Assembly: GCF_018881795.1 (NCBI RefSeq)
Contig: NZ_JACVPQ010000001.1
Coordinates: forward strand, 219,106-283,105
Reading direction: 5' to 3'
DNA from: Polynucleobacter sp. MWH-Jannik1A5
Lineage (GTDB): Bacteria; Pseudomonadota; Gammaproteobacteria; Burkholderiales; Burkholderiaceae
Length of the DNA: 64,000 nt
In this document: positions 25,158 to 36,122 of the stretch, piece by piece
Layout: each line of letters starts with the position of its first letter
Position numbering within the stretch: the first letter of the stretch is position 1
Notes under the pieces: model-generated
Seen by the model: only the letters and a program-made list of their open reading frames with translations
The model's database searches: none
What the model was told of the DNA's origin: nothing
Position numbers and translations under genes: made by a program

Positions 25158-26683
25158 TTCCATTGGAGTGGATGCCGCCCTTGATGTTTGCTGGACTGAT
25201 CGTCTTTATGTTGATCGGCTTTCCAGTGGCATTTTCCTTAATGGCGGCAGGCTTATTCTTCTCCCTCATTGCTATTGGTGAAGGCTTTTTTGGAATGGCG
25301 TTTCTGCAGGCCATTCCTCAACGTATCTTTGGCAGCGTGCTCGCCAATGATCTATTGCTAGCCATCCCCTTCTTTACCTTCATGGGCGCCATCCTAGAGC
25401 GCTGCGGCCTTGCAGAAGAAATGCTGGATTCTATGGGACAGCTATTTGGGCGCGTACGTGGCGGCCTAGGCTACTCGGTCATCATCGTTGGATTTATTTT
25501 GGGGGCAATTACCGGCACAGTAGCGGCTCAGGTGATCGCTATGGCGATGATCTCGTTGCCTGTAATGATGCGCTATGGTTACAACATGCGCTACGCTACG
25601 GGCGTTTTAGCGGCATCTGGAACTATTACCCAGCTAGTACCCCCATCTTTAGTATTGATCGTATTGGCAGATCAACTCAAAACACAAAGCGGCAGCGCCG
25701 ATGTGGGCAGTATGTATTTGGGCGCTTGGGGTCCATCACTTCTGCAGATCGCCCTCTTTGCGCTTTACACCTTCTTCTTGAGTCGCATCCGTCCTGACTA
25801 TTTGCCACCAGTTCCGGAAAGCGAACTCACCCTGAGAGGCTGGGCCCTTTGGAAAAAGTGTCTGATGGGAATCATTCCATCGGCTGTTCTTATTTTCTTA
25901 GTACTAGGCACCATCATGACCGGCATTGCAACGCCAACTGAGTCTGGGGCCATGGGCGCTATGGGCGCACTACTGTTAGCTTGGATTCGAAGATCAAAGA
26001 TTCCAAATCTAAAGGGGCTGATTCAAGAGGCGTATCAAAACACGATGCGCATTACCGCTATGGTAGTTTTCATTCTGATTGGATCCACCTGCTTCTCAGT
26101 AGTATTTCAGGGGGTGGATGGCGGATTTTGGGTTGAAGAATTATTTTCCAATCTTCCCGGTGGATGGGTTGGTTTTTTGGTTGTTGTGAATTTATTTGTT
26201 TTCTTCTTGGCCTTCTTCTTAGATTTTTTTGAGATCGCATTCATCGTTGTACCAATGCTGGCACCAGTAGCCGTCAAACTATTAGCCCCAGTACTTTTGG
26301 CATCCATGAATGGCAATCCACAAGCCGCGGCTAGTGCTGCGCTAGTGTGGTTTGGAGTCATGCTTTGCGTCAACATGCAAACCTCCTTTATGCATCCTCC
26401 ATTTGGCTTTGCCCTCTTCTACCTAAGAGGTGTAGCCCCTAAAGAAGTCAAGAGTAGCGACATCTACTGGGGTGCCCTACCTTGGGTAGGCTTACAACTT
26501 GTGATGGTGGCAGTAGTGATCGCTTTCCCAGCCTTGGTGACCACCTTCTTGGACAAGCCTGCTGCAGTCTTAGAGAGCCAAGACTTCAACTTCACGAGCG
26601 AAGACAATAAACCAGACACGCCATCAGCGAAAGTGGATGAGGACGCTCCTGTGACCTTTCAGCTAGATAAGCCAGTCAAATAA
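25154..26683 (+). CDS. TRAP transporter large permease (DctM)
   Basis: 509 residues with about 12-14 membrane helices. The DctM family signatures are seen: FTFMGAILERCGLAEEMLDSM (about residues 75-95), GAITGTVAAQVIAMAMISLPVMMRYGYN, the elevator-core segment GTITQLVPPSLVLIVLADQL (about 155-174), and TGIATPTESGAMGAMGALLLA. The C-terminus carries an unusual hydrophilic tail of about 45 residues (from about 465) rich in acidic residues. It overlaps dctQ by ATGA. The order dctQ-dctM without dctP is complete as a membrane unit but lacks a receptor in the window. Confidence 0.92.
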   Translation: MIPLEWMPPLMFAGLIVFMLIGFPVAFSLMAAGLFFSLIAIGEGFFGMAFLQAIPQRIFGSVLANDLLLAIPFFTFMGAILERCGLAEEMLDSMGQLFGRVRGGLGYSVIIVGFILGAITGTVAAQVIAMAMISLPVMMRYGYNMRYATGVLAASGTITQLVPPSLVLIVLADQLKTQSGSADVGSMYLGAWGPSLLQIALFALYTFFLSRIRPDYLPPVPESELTLRGWALWKKCLMGIIPSAVLIFLVLGTIMTGIATPTESGAMGAMGALLLAWIRRSKIPNLKGLIQEAYQNTMRITAMVVFILIGSTCFSVVFQGVDGGFWVEELFSNLPGGWVGFLVVVNLFVFFLAFFLDFFEIAFIVVPMLAPVAVKLLAPVLLASMNGNPQAAASAALVWFGVMLCVNMQTSFMHPPFGFALFYLRGVAPKEVKSSDIYWGALPWVGLQLVMVAVVIAFPALVTTFLDKPAAVLESQDFNFTSEDNKPDTPSAKVDEDAPVTFQLDKPVK

Positions 26684-26708
26684 AAAATGCCCCGCGAATG
26701 CGGGGCAT
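26681..26708 (-). terminator. Intrinsic terminator of the decarboxylase transcript
   Basis: ATGCCCCGC (26687-26695) and GCGGGGCAT (26700-26708) form a 9-bp stem around GAAT. On the minus strand it is followed by TTTTTTA (26686-26681), so it ends the decarboxylase transcript coming from the right. It may also slow transcription from dctM. Confidence 0.88.
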
Positions 26709-26731
26709 CGTATTGCAACTTGAAGTCTGAT

Positions 26732-28999
26732 TTAAAGAGTAATGTCGCGCTCTTGTCTGACGCAATCCACGTAGTACTCACTCTTTCCATCAACGCTAGT
26801 TTTCACTAAACCGTGGATATCCGTTTCAAATCCAGGGAACTGCTCGTTGAAGTCTCTAGCAAAGTAGAGATAGTCAACAATGCGCTTATTAAAACGCTCG
26901 CCTGGAATGAGCAATGGAATGCCGGGAGGATATGGCGTTACCAACATGGCTGTCACGCGCCCCTCTAATTGGTCTAGCGGAACACGATCGACTTGTTTGT
27001 GCGCCATCTTTGCCCATGCTTCTGAAGGCATCATGGCAGGAACCATGTCAGAGGTGTACATCTCCGTAGTCATGCGCGCTACATCACGACTCTTATAGAA
27101 CTCATGAATTTGTTGGCAGATATCCTTTAAGCCAACACGTTCATAACGTGGGTGCTTTGCTACAAACTCAGGCAATACCTTCCACAAAGGCGCATTTTTA
27201 TCAAAATGGTCTTTGAACTGTTGCAACTCTGTTACGAGAGTATTCCAACGCCCCTTGGTAATGCCGATGGTGAACATGATGAAGAAGGAATACAAACCGC
27301 ACTTCTCTACGATCACACCGTGTTCGGCAAGGTATTTAGTAACGATGCTAGCCGGAATGCCCATAGAGCCAAAGTTACCCTCAATATCTAAGCCAGGCGT
27401 TACTACTGTTGCCTTAATAGGATCGAGCATGTTGAAGTCTTTGGCTAACTTACCAAAGTCATGCCAAGCTGCGGAGGGCTCCAAGACCCAATCTGAGCGC
27501 TCGCCAATCCCCTCTTCAGCCAAATGATCTGGGCCCCAGACCTTAAACCACCAATCGGCTCCAAATTTATCATCCACTTCACGCATTGCACGACGGAAGT
27601 CCATTGCTTCAGCAATAGATTCCTCAACAAGAGTTGTGCCTCCAGGAGATTCCATCATGGCGGCAGAGACGTCGCATGAAGCAATAATCGCGTACTGTGG
27701 GCTAGTTGACGTGTGCATCAAATAAGCTTCATTGAAACAGTCGCGATCCAGCTTTGTATCTTCTGCATCCTGCACCAACACTTGAGATGCCTGGGATAAG
27801 CCAGCCAATAACTTATGGGTTGACTGGGTAGCAAACATCAAACTCTTCTTGGTACGCTTGCGGTCTGAGCCAATGGCATGCATATCCTTATAAAAAGGGT
27901 GAAAGGCAGCATGCGGTAACCAAGCTTCGTCAAAATGCAAAGAGTCGACTTTGCCATCGAGCATCTCTTTAATCATCTCAACGTTATAGACGATGCCGTC
28001 ATAGGTACTTTGCGTCAACGTCATGACACGAGGTACGACGTTCTTGTCCTTAATGAATGGATTGGCATCAATTTTCTTCTTGATGTTTTTCCACTCAAAC
28101 TCTTCTTTAGGAATCGGACCAATGATGCCCAAGTGATTACGGGTAGGCATCAAGAAGATAGGAATCGCGCCCATCATGGTGATGGAATGAATAACTGATT
28201 TATGGCAATTGCGGTCTACCAGAACAACGTCGCCAGGAGCAACGGTGGAATGCCAAACAATCTTGTTGGAAGTAGATGTGCCGTTAGTGACAAAGAATAA
28301 ATGGTCTGCATTAAAGATGCGGGCGGCATTGCGCTCGCTCTGCAATACAGGACCGGTATGGTCTAAGAGTTGGCCTAATTCCTCAACGGCATTACAAACG
28401 TCTGCGCGCAGCATGTTTTCACCAAAGAATTGATGGAACATGCGGCCTACCGGGCTCTTTAAAAAGGCAACACCGCCTGAGTGACCTGGGCAATGCCATG
28501 AATAGGAGCCTTCAGAAGCGTAGTTCGTTAACGCGCGGAAGAATGGTGGCGCTAGAGAATCTAAATACACTTTTGCTTCACGAATAATGTGACGCGCAAC
28601 GAACTCAGGTGTATCTTCATTCATATGAATGAAGCCATGCAACTCACGCAAGATGTCATTCGGCATATGACGTGAAGTACGAGTTTCACCATATAAGAAG
28701 ATTGGAATATCTTCATTACGCTTACGAACCTCAGTAATAAATGCACGGAGGTTATTTAAAGCAGGAAGATCATGGTCTTCAGAATCGGAATCAAACTCCT
28801 CATCATCAATCGAGACAATGAAAGTGGAGGCGCGTGATGCCTGCTGGGCAAAAGAAGTTAGGTCGCCATAGCTGGTTAAGCCAATAACTTCCATACCTTC
28901 ATTCTCAATCGCCTCAGCGAGGTCACGAATTCCTGAACCCGAAATATTCTCCGAGCGGAAGTCCTCATCAATAATGATGATTGGGAAACGAAATTTCAT
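26732..28999 (-). CDS. PLP-dependent Orn/Lys/Arg decarboxylase (fold type I, AdiA/LdcC/SpeC superfamily)
   Basis: 755 residues from the ATG at 28999 (MKFRFPIIIIDEDFRSE), which has GGGGAG just upstream; a frame open to 29041 is rejected. The N-terminal 130 residues are the response-regulator-like wing domain (IIIIDEDFRSE). The catalytic core follows, with HCPGHSGG and the PLP lysine in QSTHKLLAGLSQ (near residue 395), then the C-terminal domain. It decarboxylates lysine, arginine or ornithine; sequence alone does not settle which. Such enzymes serve acid resistance or polyamine synthesis. Its start overlaps the stop of the potassium-channel gene by ATGA, an unusual pairing. Confidence 0.92.
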   Translation of the reverse strand: MKFRFPIIIIDEDFRSENISGSGIRDLAEAIENEGMEVIGLTSYGDLTSFAQQASRASTFIVSIDDEEFDSDSEDHDLPALNNLRAFITEVRKRNEDIPIFLYGETRTSRHMPNDILRELHGFIHMNEDTPEFVARHIIREAKVYLDSLAPPFFRALTNYASEGSYSWHCPGHSGGVAFLKSPVGRMFHQFFGENMLRADVCNAVEELGQLLDHTGPVLQSERNAARIFNADHLFFVTNGTSTSNKIVWHSTVAPGDVVLVDRNCHKSVIHSITMMGAIPIFLMPTRNHLGIIGPIPKEEFEWKNIKKKIDANPFIKDKNVVPRVMTLTQSTYDGIVYNVEMIKEMLDGKVDSLHFDEAWLPHAAFHPFYKDMHAIGSDRKRTKKSLMFATQSTHKLLAGLSQASQVLVQDAEDTKLDRDCFNEAYLMHTSTSPQYAIIASCDVSAAMMESPGGTTLVEESIAEAMDFRRAMREVDDKFGADWWFKVWGPDHLAEEGIGERSDWVLEPSAAWHDFGKLAKDFNMLDPIKATVVTPGLDIEGNFGSMGIPASIVTKYLAEHGVIVEKCGLYSFFIMFTIGITKGRWNTLVTELQQFKDHFDKNAPLWKVLPEFVAKHPRYERVGLKDICQQIHEFYKSRDVARMTTEMYTSDMVPAMMPSEAWAKMAHKQVDRVPLDQLEGRVTAMLVTPYPPGIPLLIPGERFNKRIVDYLYFARDFNEQFPGFETDIHGLVKTSVDGKSEYYVDCVRQERDITL

Positions 29000-29913
29000 A
29001 AATACTCCCCTACTAACTTGTCCGATGTATTCGGAACCCACTTATCAAAATTGGTTAGATCAATGACTCGATCGCCGTCTGGTAATGCTGTGACTATATC
29101 GACGAATGTCGCATTTTGCTGCACATCTTTAGGCAAGTAAACATGTCGAGCATAGACTTGATTGGCTAAGCTCTCGTGATAGCCGGTAAAAGTAATGAGA
29201 AGATGCCACTGACGTTCAATGGCGGCCTTACCCAAGTAATCCTTTAGGGCGCTTGTTTCATCAATACTGTGCATCGCTGTCCAGGTCAATGAGAACACAG
29301 GACTCTCTGAACGATGTAACGGTAACTCGACTGAACGACGATAGCGCTCACCTTCAGCTGTCATACTCTCCGCAATCAACCAAAGTCTTAACTGCGCCTC
29401 AACAATATGAGAACTGCGATCATTGGCTACGCGAAACTTAAACGTTTGTACGCCATCATGGCTGCCTATCACTGCCACTTTAGAGAAACGTACTCCAGCA
29501 GTCGGCCTCGTAAAACGCGCAAACGCCAAACCAGTGGTTAATGCGGAATACACAATCCCAAAGAAGGCTTCAAATGTCACTATGGCATTTGCCCAATGAC
29601 CGATTGGTGTCATACGACCATAACCAATGGTGGCCATGGTTTGCACGCTAAAGAAAAAGACATCCAGCAAAGAGCCAGGCTGAGCATGGGTAATCGCGCC
29701 ATCACCACAAGCTAAATAGGCAAACGCAAATAAGAGATTGGCTCCAAGATAAACGAAGACAACCAGCAGCATAAAGCTGCCCCAGCTGGTACCTAATAGC
29801 CAGTGATAAAAATTATTTTCTGGACGCGCAATTTCAGTACGCGAGAGTGTGGCGCGATATTCATCTAAGTTAATCCGCGCAGGACGGCGATTAAACGGAA
29901 ATAATTTACGCAC
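28996..29913 (-). CDS. Inward-rectifier-type potassium channel (KirBac)
   Basis: 305 residues. A slide-helix region is followed by membrane helix 1 (about residues 47-70), a pore helix, the selectivity filter TIGYG (residues 95-99), membrane helix 2 (about 108-130) and a large cytoplasmic immunoglobulin-like Kir domain (GVRFSKVAVI through LITFTGYHESLANQVYAR). This order is that of KirBac1.1/3.1, bacterial Kir channels gated by lipids, pH or ligands. The gene precedes and overlaps the decarboxylase gene (ATGA), so the two proteins are made from one transcript. The start ATG lies 12 bases after dcd. Confidence 0.93.
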   Translation of the reverse strand: MRKLFPFNRRPARINLDEYRATLSRTEIARPENNFYHWLLGTSWGSFMLLVVFVYLGANLLFAFAYLACGDGAITHAQPGSLLDVFFFSVQTMATIGYGRMTPIGHWANAIVTFEAFFGIVYSALTTGLAFARFTRPTAGVRFSKVAVIGSHDGVQTFKFRVANDRSSHIVEAQLRLWLIAESMTAEGERYRRSVELPLHRSESPVFSLTWTAMHSIDETSALKDYLGKAAIERQWHLLITFTGYHESLANQVYARHVYLPKDVQQNATFVDIVTALPDGDRVIDLTNFDKWVPNTSDKLVGEYL

Positions 29914-29925
29914 TGCCGTAATGGC

Positions 29926-30492
29926 TTAGGTCTTAGGCAGGGTAACGCCCCGCTGACCTTGATACTTACCACCGCGATCTTTATACGATGTGCCACATAC
30001 TTCATCACTCTCAAAAAAGAGTACTTGTGCGCACCCTTCGCCCGCATAAATCTTGGCAGGCAATGGAGTGGTATTTGAAAACTCTAAAGTGACATAGCCC
30101 TCCCACTCAGGCTCGAATGGTGTGACGTTCACAATAATGCCGCAACGCGCATATGTACTCTTACCAACGCAAACAGTTAATACGCTACGTGGAATCTTGA
30201 AGTACTCAACCGTTCTTGCTAGCGCAAATGAATTTGGCGGAATGATGCAAACATCGCCCTTGAAATCGACGAAGGATTGTTCATCAAAATTCTTTGGGTC
30301 AACGATGGTGCTATTGATGTTGGTAAAGATTTTGAATTCGTCTGCGCAACGAATGTCATAGCCATAGCTTGAGGTGCCATAACTTACGATTTTGTTGCCG
30401 GCGGCGTCTTGGCGAACTTGCCCAGGTTCAAATGGGCTGATCATGCCTTGCTCGCCCATGCGGCGGATCCAGTGGTCAGATTTAATAGTCAT
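29926..30492 (-). CDS. dcd: dCTP deaminase
   Basis: 188 residues, the normal length of the monofunctional trimeric enzyme. It deaminates dCTP to dUTP for thymidylate synthesis. The family signature is clear: [12 protein letters not shown] at the N-terminus, [16 protein letters not shown] (about residues 40-55), and the catalytic block [32 protein letters not shown] (about 109-140), whose glutamate is the general base. The C-terminal [14 protein letters not shown] lid is intact. It is followed after 12 bases by the KirBac gene. Confidence 0.97.
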   Translation of the reverse strand: MTIKSDHWIRRMGEQGMISPFEPGQVRQDAAGNKIVSYGTSSYGYDIRCADEFKIFTNINSTIVDPKNFDEQSFVDFKGDVCIIPPNSFALARTVEYFKIPRSVLTVCVGKSTYARCGIIVNVTPFEPEWEGYVTLEFSNTTPLPAKIYAGEGCAQVLFFESDEVCGTSYKDRGGKYQGQRGVTLPKT

Positions 30493-30532
30493 GGGCGAAT
30501 TGTAAAACCTTCGCCCCTACCTGCCCACGAAT

Positions 30533-31375
30533 TTATTGGGGTTTTTGGCTAAAAACGACCCTCTCCGGGGCGTTATAGATCTCGAAGTGTTTGCCCGAAC
30601 AACGGGAGAGAATAGTGAGATTGGTTTTGCGGGCCAGCTCCAAGCCCATCAAAGTTACCCCTGAGCGGGTCAAGAGGAAGGGAATGCCCATCTGAGCACC
30701 CTTGATGACCATCTCTGAGGTCAGGCGTCCAGTGGTAAAGAAAATGAGGTCTCTACCGGGCTTATTGGCTAGCCACATCAACCCAGAAATCGAGTCAACC
30801 GCGTTATGGCGACCAACATCCTCAATGAAATGCAAAAGGCGGACACCCTCACTACCATCGCGCTCAAAAACTGCACAGGCATGGACTGAACCGGATTTCT
30901 TGTAAATCGTGTCATGGATTCGGATGGAGTCAATTAAGGCAACAATTGCCTCTTGGGACAATGTCGGCCCTTCAGGCAACTGAATCTCATCCATCTCCTC
31001 AATGAGACCCCCAAACATCGTGCCTTGACCACAGCCAGTGGTAACCACTCGCTTACTAGTCAGAGCATCAATATCCACCGTACTTCGACGGGTTTTAACG
31101 GCAGCAGAGTCAGTTTCCCAATCAACCTGAATGCTCTCAATGTCATCGGGAGATTCAACCAGGCGCTGATTACGCAAATAGCCCAATACCAGGGCTTCGG
31201 GAGCACTACCCAAGGTCATGAGAGTCACGACTTCACGTTTATCCAAGTAGATGGTTAAGGGGCGCTCACCCGGAATGTGGGTCTTTTTAAGACGCCCCAT
31301 TTCATCCATAACCTCAACCTCGTGCACAACAGGCACGGAGGCGCAGGACATCTGAATATTAGGTTTTGCTGCCAT
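30533..31375 (-). CDS. fdhD: Formate dehydrogenase accessory sulfurtransferase FdhD
   Basis: 280 residues. FdhD carries sulfur from IscS to the molybdenum cofactor of formate dehydrogenase. Family blocks are PLTIYLDKREVVTLMTLG, the conserved cysteine in TTGCGQGTMFGG (Cys115), SGSVHACAVF, and FIEDVGRHNAVDSI with the GxxGR-N motif, then TGRLTSEMVIK. E. coli FdhD has a CxxC pair at the same place; here the second cysteine is a glycine (CGQG). No formate dehydrogenase gene is in the window. The gene is divergent from metG with 161 bases between starts, which hold nothing I can name. Confidence 0.94.
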   Translation of the reverse strand: MAAKPNIQMSCASVPVVHEVEVMDEMGRLKKTHIPGERPLTIYLDKREVVTLMTLGSAPEALVLGYLRNQRLVESPDDIESIQVDWETDSAAVKTRRSTVDIDALTSKRVVTTGCGQGTMFGGLIEEMDEIQLPEGPTLSQEAIVALIDSIRIHDTIYKKSGSVHACAVFERDGSEGVRLLHFIEDVGRHNAVDSISGLMWLANKPGRDLIFFTTGRLTSEMVIKGAQMGIPFLLTRSGVTLMGLELARKTNLTILSRCSGKHFEIYNAPERVVFSQKPQ

Positions 31376-31536
31376 AAATACTCTCTCGGGGTCGGGCTAA
31401 ATGGAAGTTTATCGGGATTTATCAAGACTTCACGGTGCTTTACTTTAACCGCAGACTAAAATCACTGCATAAGCCAGCATAATTGAGTGCTACGCCCTAG
31501 TTAACTTTTTAACCTTCTTATTTAAGTCCGTATTAC

Positions 31537-33207
31537 ATGAGCAGTTCCCAACGCCGCCTTCTTGTTACCTCCGCCTTACCGTATGCCAATGGTCAGATCC
31601 ATATTGGCCATTTGGTGGAGTATGTACAAACCGATATTTGGGTGCGCTTTCAAAGAATGCGTGGTCATGAGGTTCACTATGTCGGCGCAGATGATACTCA
31701 CGGCACGCCCATCATGTTGCGCGCCGAAAAAGAAGGTCTTACACCAAAAGAACTCATCGCTAATGTTTGGAAAGAACATAAGCGTGACTTTGACAACTTC
31801 CTGATTTCATTTGATAACTACTACACCACTGATAGCCCTGAGAATGAAAAACTCGCACAGAGTATTTACATAAAGCTACGTGATGCAGGATTGATTGAAA
31901 AACGTGCCATCGAGCAAGCTTACGATCCAGTAAAAGAAATGTTTTTGCCTGATCGCTTTATCAAAGGCGAATGTCCCAAGTGTGGCGCCAAAGATCAATA
32001 TGGTGATAACTGTGAAAAATGTGGTGCGACCTATTCACCTACCGATTTAAAGAATCCATTCTCAGTAGTGAGTGGCGCAACACCGATCAAAAAGATTTCT
32101 GATCACTACTTCTTTAAGCTCTCTGATCCACGCTGCGAGGAGTTTTTACGCGATTGGACTCAAGTAAAAACACCATTGCAGCCAGAGGCTCGCAATAAGA
32201 TGAAAGAATGGGTTGGCCAGCCTGGAGAAAGCAAGTTGGGCGACTGGGATATCTCCCGCGATGCCCCGTATTTCGGGTTTGAAATCCCTGATGCCCCCGG
32301 CAAGTACTTCTATGTTTGGCTTGATGCCCCAATTGGTTACTACGCCAGCTTCCTCAACTATTGCCAGGCTAAAGGCCTCAATTTTGATGAGTGGGTTAAG
32401 CCGGATACCACTACAGAGCAATACCACTTCATCGGCAAAGATATTCTGTATTTCCATACTTTGTTTTGGCCGGCAACTTTGCAATTTGCAGGTTACCGCA
32501 CACCAACCAATGTATTTGCTCACGGCTTCTTAACGGTTGATGGCGAGAAGATGAGCAAGTCACGCGGCACACTCATCTCTGCAAACAGTGTGATTGAGTG
32601 CGGCTTTAATCCAGAGTGGTTCCGTTATTACTTTGCGACCAAGCTGAATGACAGCATGGAAGATTTAGATTTGAATCTTCAAGATTTTGTTGCGCGCGTT
32701 AACAGCGACTTATTAGGTAAGTACATCAATATTGCCAGCCGAAGTGCGGGCTTCTTGGTGAAGCGTTTTGGCGGCATCGTTTCCGACGAAGCAATGAATA
32801 ACCCCCTTCTGAAAGACATCGCGTCATCGAGCGAAAAAATTGCCGAACTCTATGAGGGACGCGAGTACGCAAAAGCACTACGTACCGTGATGGAACTTGC
32901 AGACAAGGTAAATGGTTTTGTCGATGAGAATAAGCCATGGGAAATCGCCAAAGATCCTGAGCGTGAAGCCGATTTGCAGCGCGTTTGCAGTATTACTTTG
33001 GAAGCGTTCAGAATGCTGAGTCTTTACCTGAAGCCGGTTATCCCTCAGGTAGCTTCTGGCGTTGAAGAGTTTTTATCGCTAGCGCCCTTAAGTTGGAGTG
33101 ATATCAATACCCCCCTTTCCAGCAAGAACCCCATCAATGCTTACAAGCACCTGATGACGCGTGTGGAAGCACCTCAAATTGAGGCTTTGCTGGCTGCAAA
33201 CTTGTAA
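31537..33207 (+). CDS. metG: Methionyl-tRNA synthetase, short form without C-terminal tRNA-binding domain
   Basis: 556 residues. The class I signatures are intact: [12 protein letters not shown] (about residues 22-33) and the KMSKS loop in [12 protein letters not shown] (about residues 336-347). The four-cysteine zinc knuckle ([19 protein letters not shown], about 147-165) marks the MetG1 group. The protein ends after the anticodon-binding helical domain, about 120 residues short of E. coli MetG, so it lacks the Trbp111-like dimerisation/tRNA-binding domain; shorter forms are common in bacteria and work as monomers. No ribosome binding site is obvious before the ATG. Confidence 0.95.
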   Translation: MSSSQRRLLVTSALPYANGQIHIGHLVEYVQTDIWVRFQRMRGHEVHYVGADDTHGTPIMLRAEKEGLTPKELIANVWKEHKRDFDNFLISFDNYYTTDSPENEKLAQSIYIKLRDAGLIEKRAIEQAYDPVKEMFLPDRFIKGECPKCGAKDQYGDNCEKCGATYSPTDLKNPFSVVSGATPIKKISDHYFFKLSDPRCEEFLRDWTQVKTPLQPEARNKMKEWVGQPGESKLGDWDISRDAPYFGFEIPDAPGKYFYVWLDAPIGYYASFLNYCQAKGLNFDEWVKPDTTTEQYHFIGKDILYFHTLFWPATLQFAGYRTPTNVFAHGFLTVDGEKMSKSRGTLISANSVIECGFNPEWFRYYFATKLNDSMEDLDLNLQDFVARVNSDLLGKYINIASRSAGFLVKRFGGIVSDEAMNNPLLKDIASSSEKIAELYEGREYAKALRTVMELADKVNGFVDENKPWEIAKDPEREADLQRVCSITLEAFRMLSLYLKPVIPQVASGVEEFLSLAPLSWSDINTPLSSKNPINAYKHLMTRVEAPQIEALLAANL

Positions 33208-33310
33208 AAAGCCCCCTAAAAAGCACCTATAATGGCGGTTGTAGTCCCCAGATAACTTTTCGTATTAATTTCATAAGTTATTGATTTAATTGAGTATTTT
33301 AGGAAATGTC

Positions 33311-33491
33311 ATGGCAAGGTATCAATCTGAATTCACCCAGTTCTTAAATGAGCTGAAATCCGAGAATCCAAACCTCGAGGCTGAACAGCAAGCTGGTCGC
33401 GCCCTCCTGTGGGACAAAGAGCCATTGAGTGTTGAAGATCAACGTCGCGCCAAAGCTGCGAAATTGAAGCAACGCGCTTACGTATATTCGA

Positions 33492-33499
<8 letters not shown>
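33311..33499 (+). CDS. DUF3460 family small protein
   Basis: 62 residues (MARYQSEFTQFLNELK at the start), with an AGGAA ribosome binding site eight bases before the ATG at 33311; the frame extends seven codons further upstream but without support. It is a small charged helical protein with no membrane segment or signal peptide. I recognise the DUF3460 pattern (LWDKEP-LS-DQ-RA-AK-KQRAYVY), which in Burkholderiales sits directly before scpA, as here. Function unknown. Its last eight bases overlap the start of scpA, so the two are probably translated together. Confidence 0.85.
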
Positions 33500-35239
<1,740 letters not shown>

Positions 35240-35323
35240 TCTTTAAGGCCTCGTGAGCCATGCTGTTCAGTATTTAGCGAAAGTAAATACTGATTTAAGC
35301 AGAATGATTTAGAAAGGTAGAGA

Positions 35324-36091
35324 TTGCAAAACTTATTTTTTAAAACTGAGCTTAGCTTAATCTTAGCCCTTTGCATTGGGTTCATAGGTCTCTCAACCAT
35401 CATTGCAGTGCTCTTTGTCAGCCCAAAAACTAAATCTCTGCTTGAACGATATGAAGGGGTTGTTGCCCCTTTTTTTAGCCTTCCCGCAGTCCTATTTTCT
35501 TTAACCGCCGCCCTGCTTGCTACGTCTGTCTGGGACAACTATAGCGTTGCTACTAGAGCGATTAAAAATGAGAGTCAAAGCATTCTAAGTGTCATCAGTT
35601 TAGCTAATTCTGTGCCGTATATAAAAGGCACCAATCTTTCCGCCTCCGCCAAAATCTATATCAAGTCAATCATTGAGGATGAGTGGAAAACGTTAGCCTC
35701 CGACCGATCAGGTTCACCAATTACTGACGAAAAATTTACCGTCATGAGATCAGAAATCTTTAAGGCGGTGAACATTCAGCCTGATAAGGCCGAATCAAAG
35801 GCATTATTAAACGAGTTCTATGCTATCAATACCGCGCGTGAAACTCGTCAAGCCTATGCTTCATTTGATCTGCACCCAATTCGTTGGTATGCAATTTTAT
35901 TTTTAGGTATTTTGGTGCTGATATCCGTTGCTTTTATTCACCTATCCAAACCGAAAGCTTTGATGGTAGCGATGTCAATTGCCACTTTCACCGTTCTCAC
36001 ACCGCTTTGTATTCTGGCTTTGACTTTTAGCAGTCCATATCAAGGCTTAATTTCGATCTCGCACGCCCCTTATTTGCAGATCATCAAATAA
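35324..36091 (+). CDS. Membrane protein resembling the DUF4239 (bestrophin-like) family
   Basis: 255 residues from a TTG at 35324 with a weak AGGTAGAG site. Four membrane helices are predicted by eye: about residues 8-30, 45-66, 183-203 and 208-232. Between helices 2 and 3 lies a soluble, helical stretch of about 115 residues with the pattern W-N-A-RAIKNES-IL and IIEDEWKTLA. This two-plus-two arrangement with a charged middle matches what I recall of DUF4239 proteins, which are distant from eukaryotic bestrophin channels. The assignment is tentative and no function is proposed. It stands alone between panC (+) and the formyltransferase (-). Confidence 0.6.
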   Translation: MQNLFFKTELSLILALCIGFIGLSTIIAVLFVSPKTKSLLERYEGVVAPFFSLPAVLFSLTAALLATSVWDNYSVATRAIKNESQSILSVISLANSVPYIKGTNLSASAKIYIKSIIEDEWKTLASDRSGSPITDEKFTVMRSEIFKAVNIQPDKAESKALLNEFYAINTARETRQAYASFDLHPIRWYAILFLGILVLISVAFIHLSKPKALMVAMSIATFTVLTPLCILALTFSSPYQGLISISHAPYLQIIK

Positions 36092-36122
36092 TCTCTGCAG
36101 CAGCTAATGTAAGTCAGCGGGA

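Noticed and set aside
33202..33233. Promoter for the DUF3460-scpA-panC genes from TTGTAA and TATAAT
   Set aside because: TATAAT at 33228 is perfect, but the only -35-like hexamer is 20 bases away, overlapping the metG stop; the pair is too weak to annotate.
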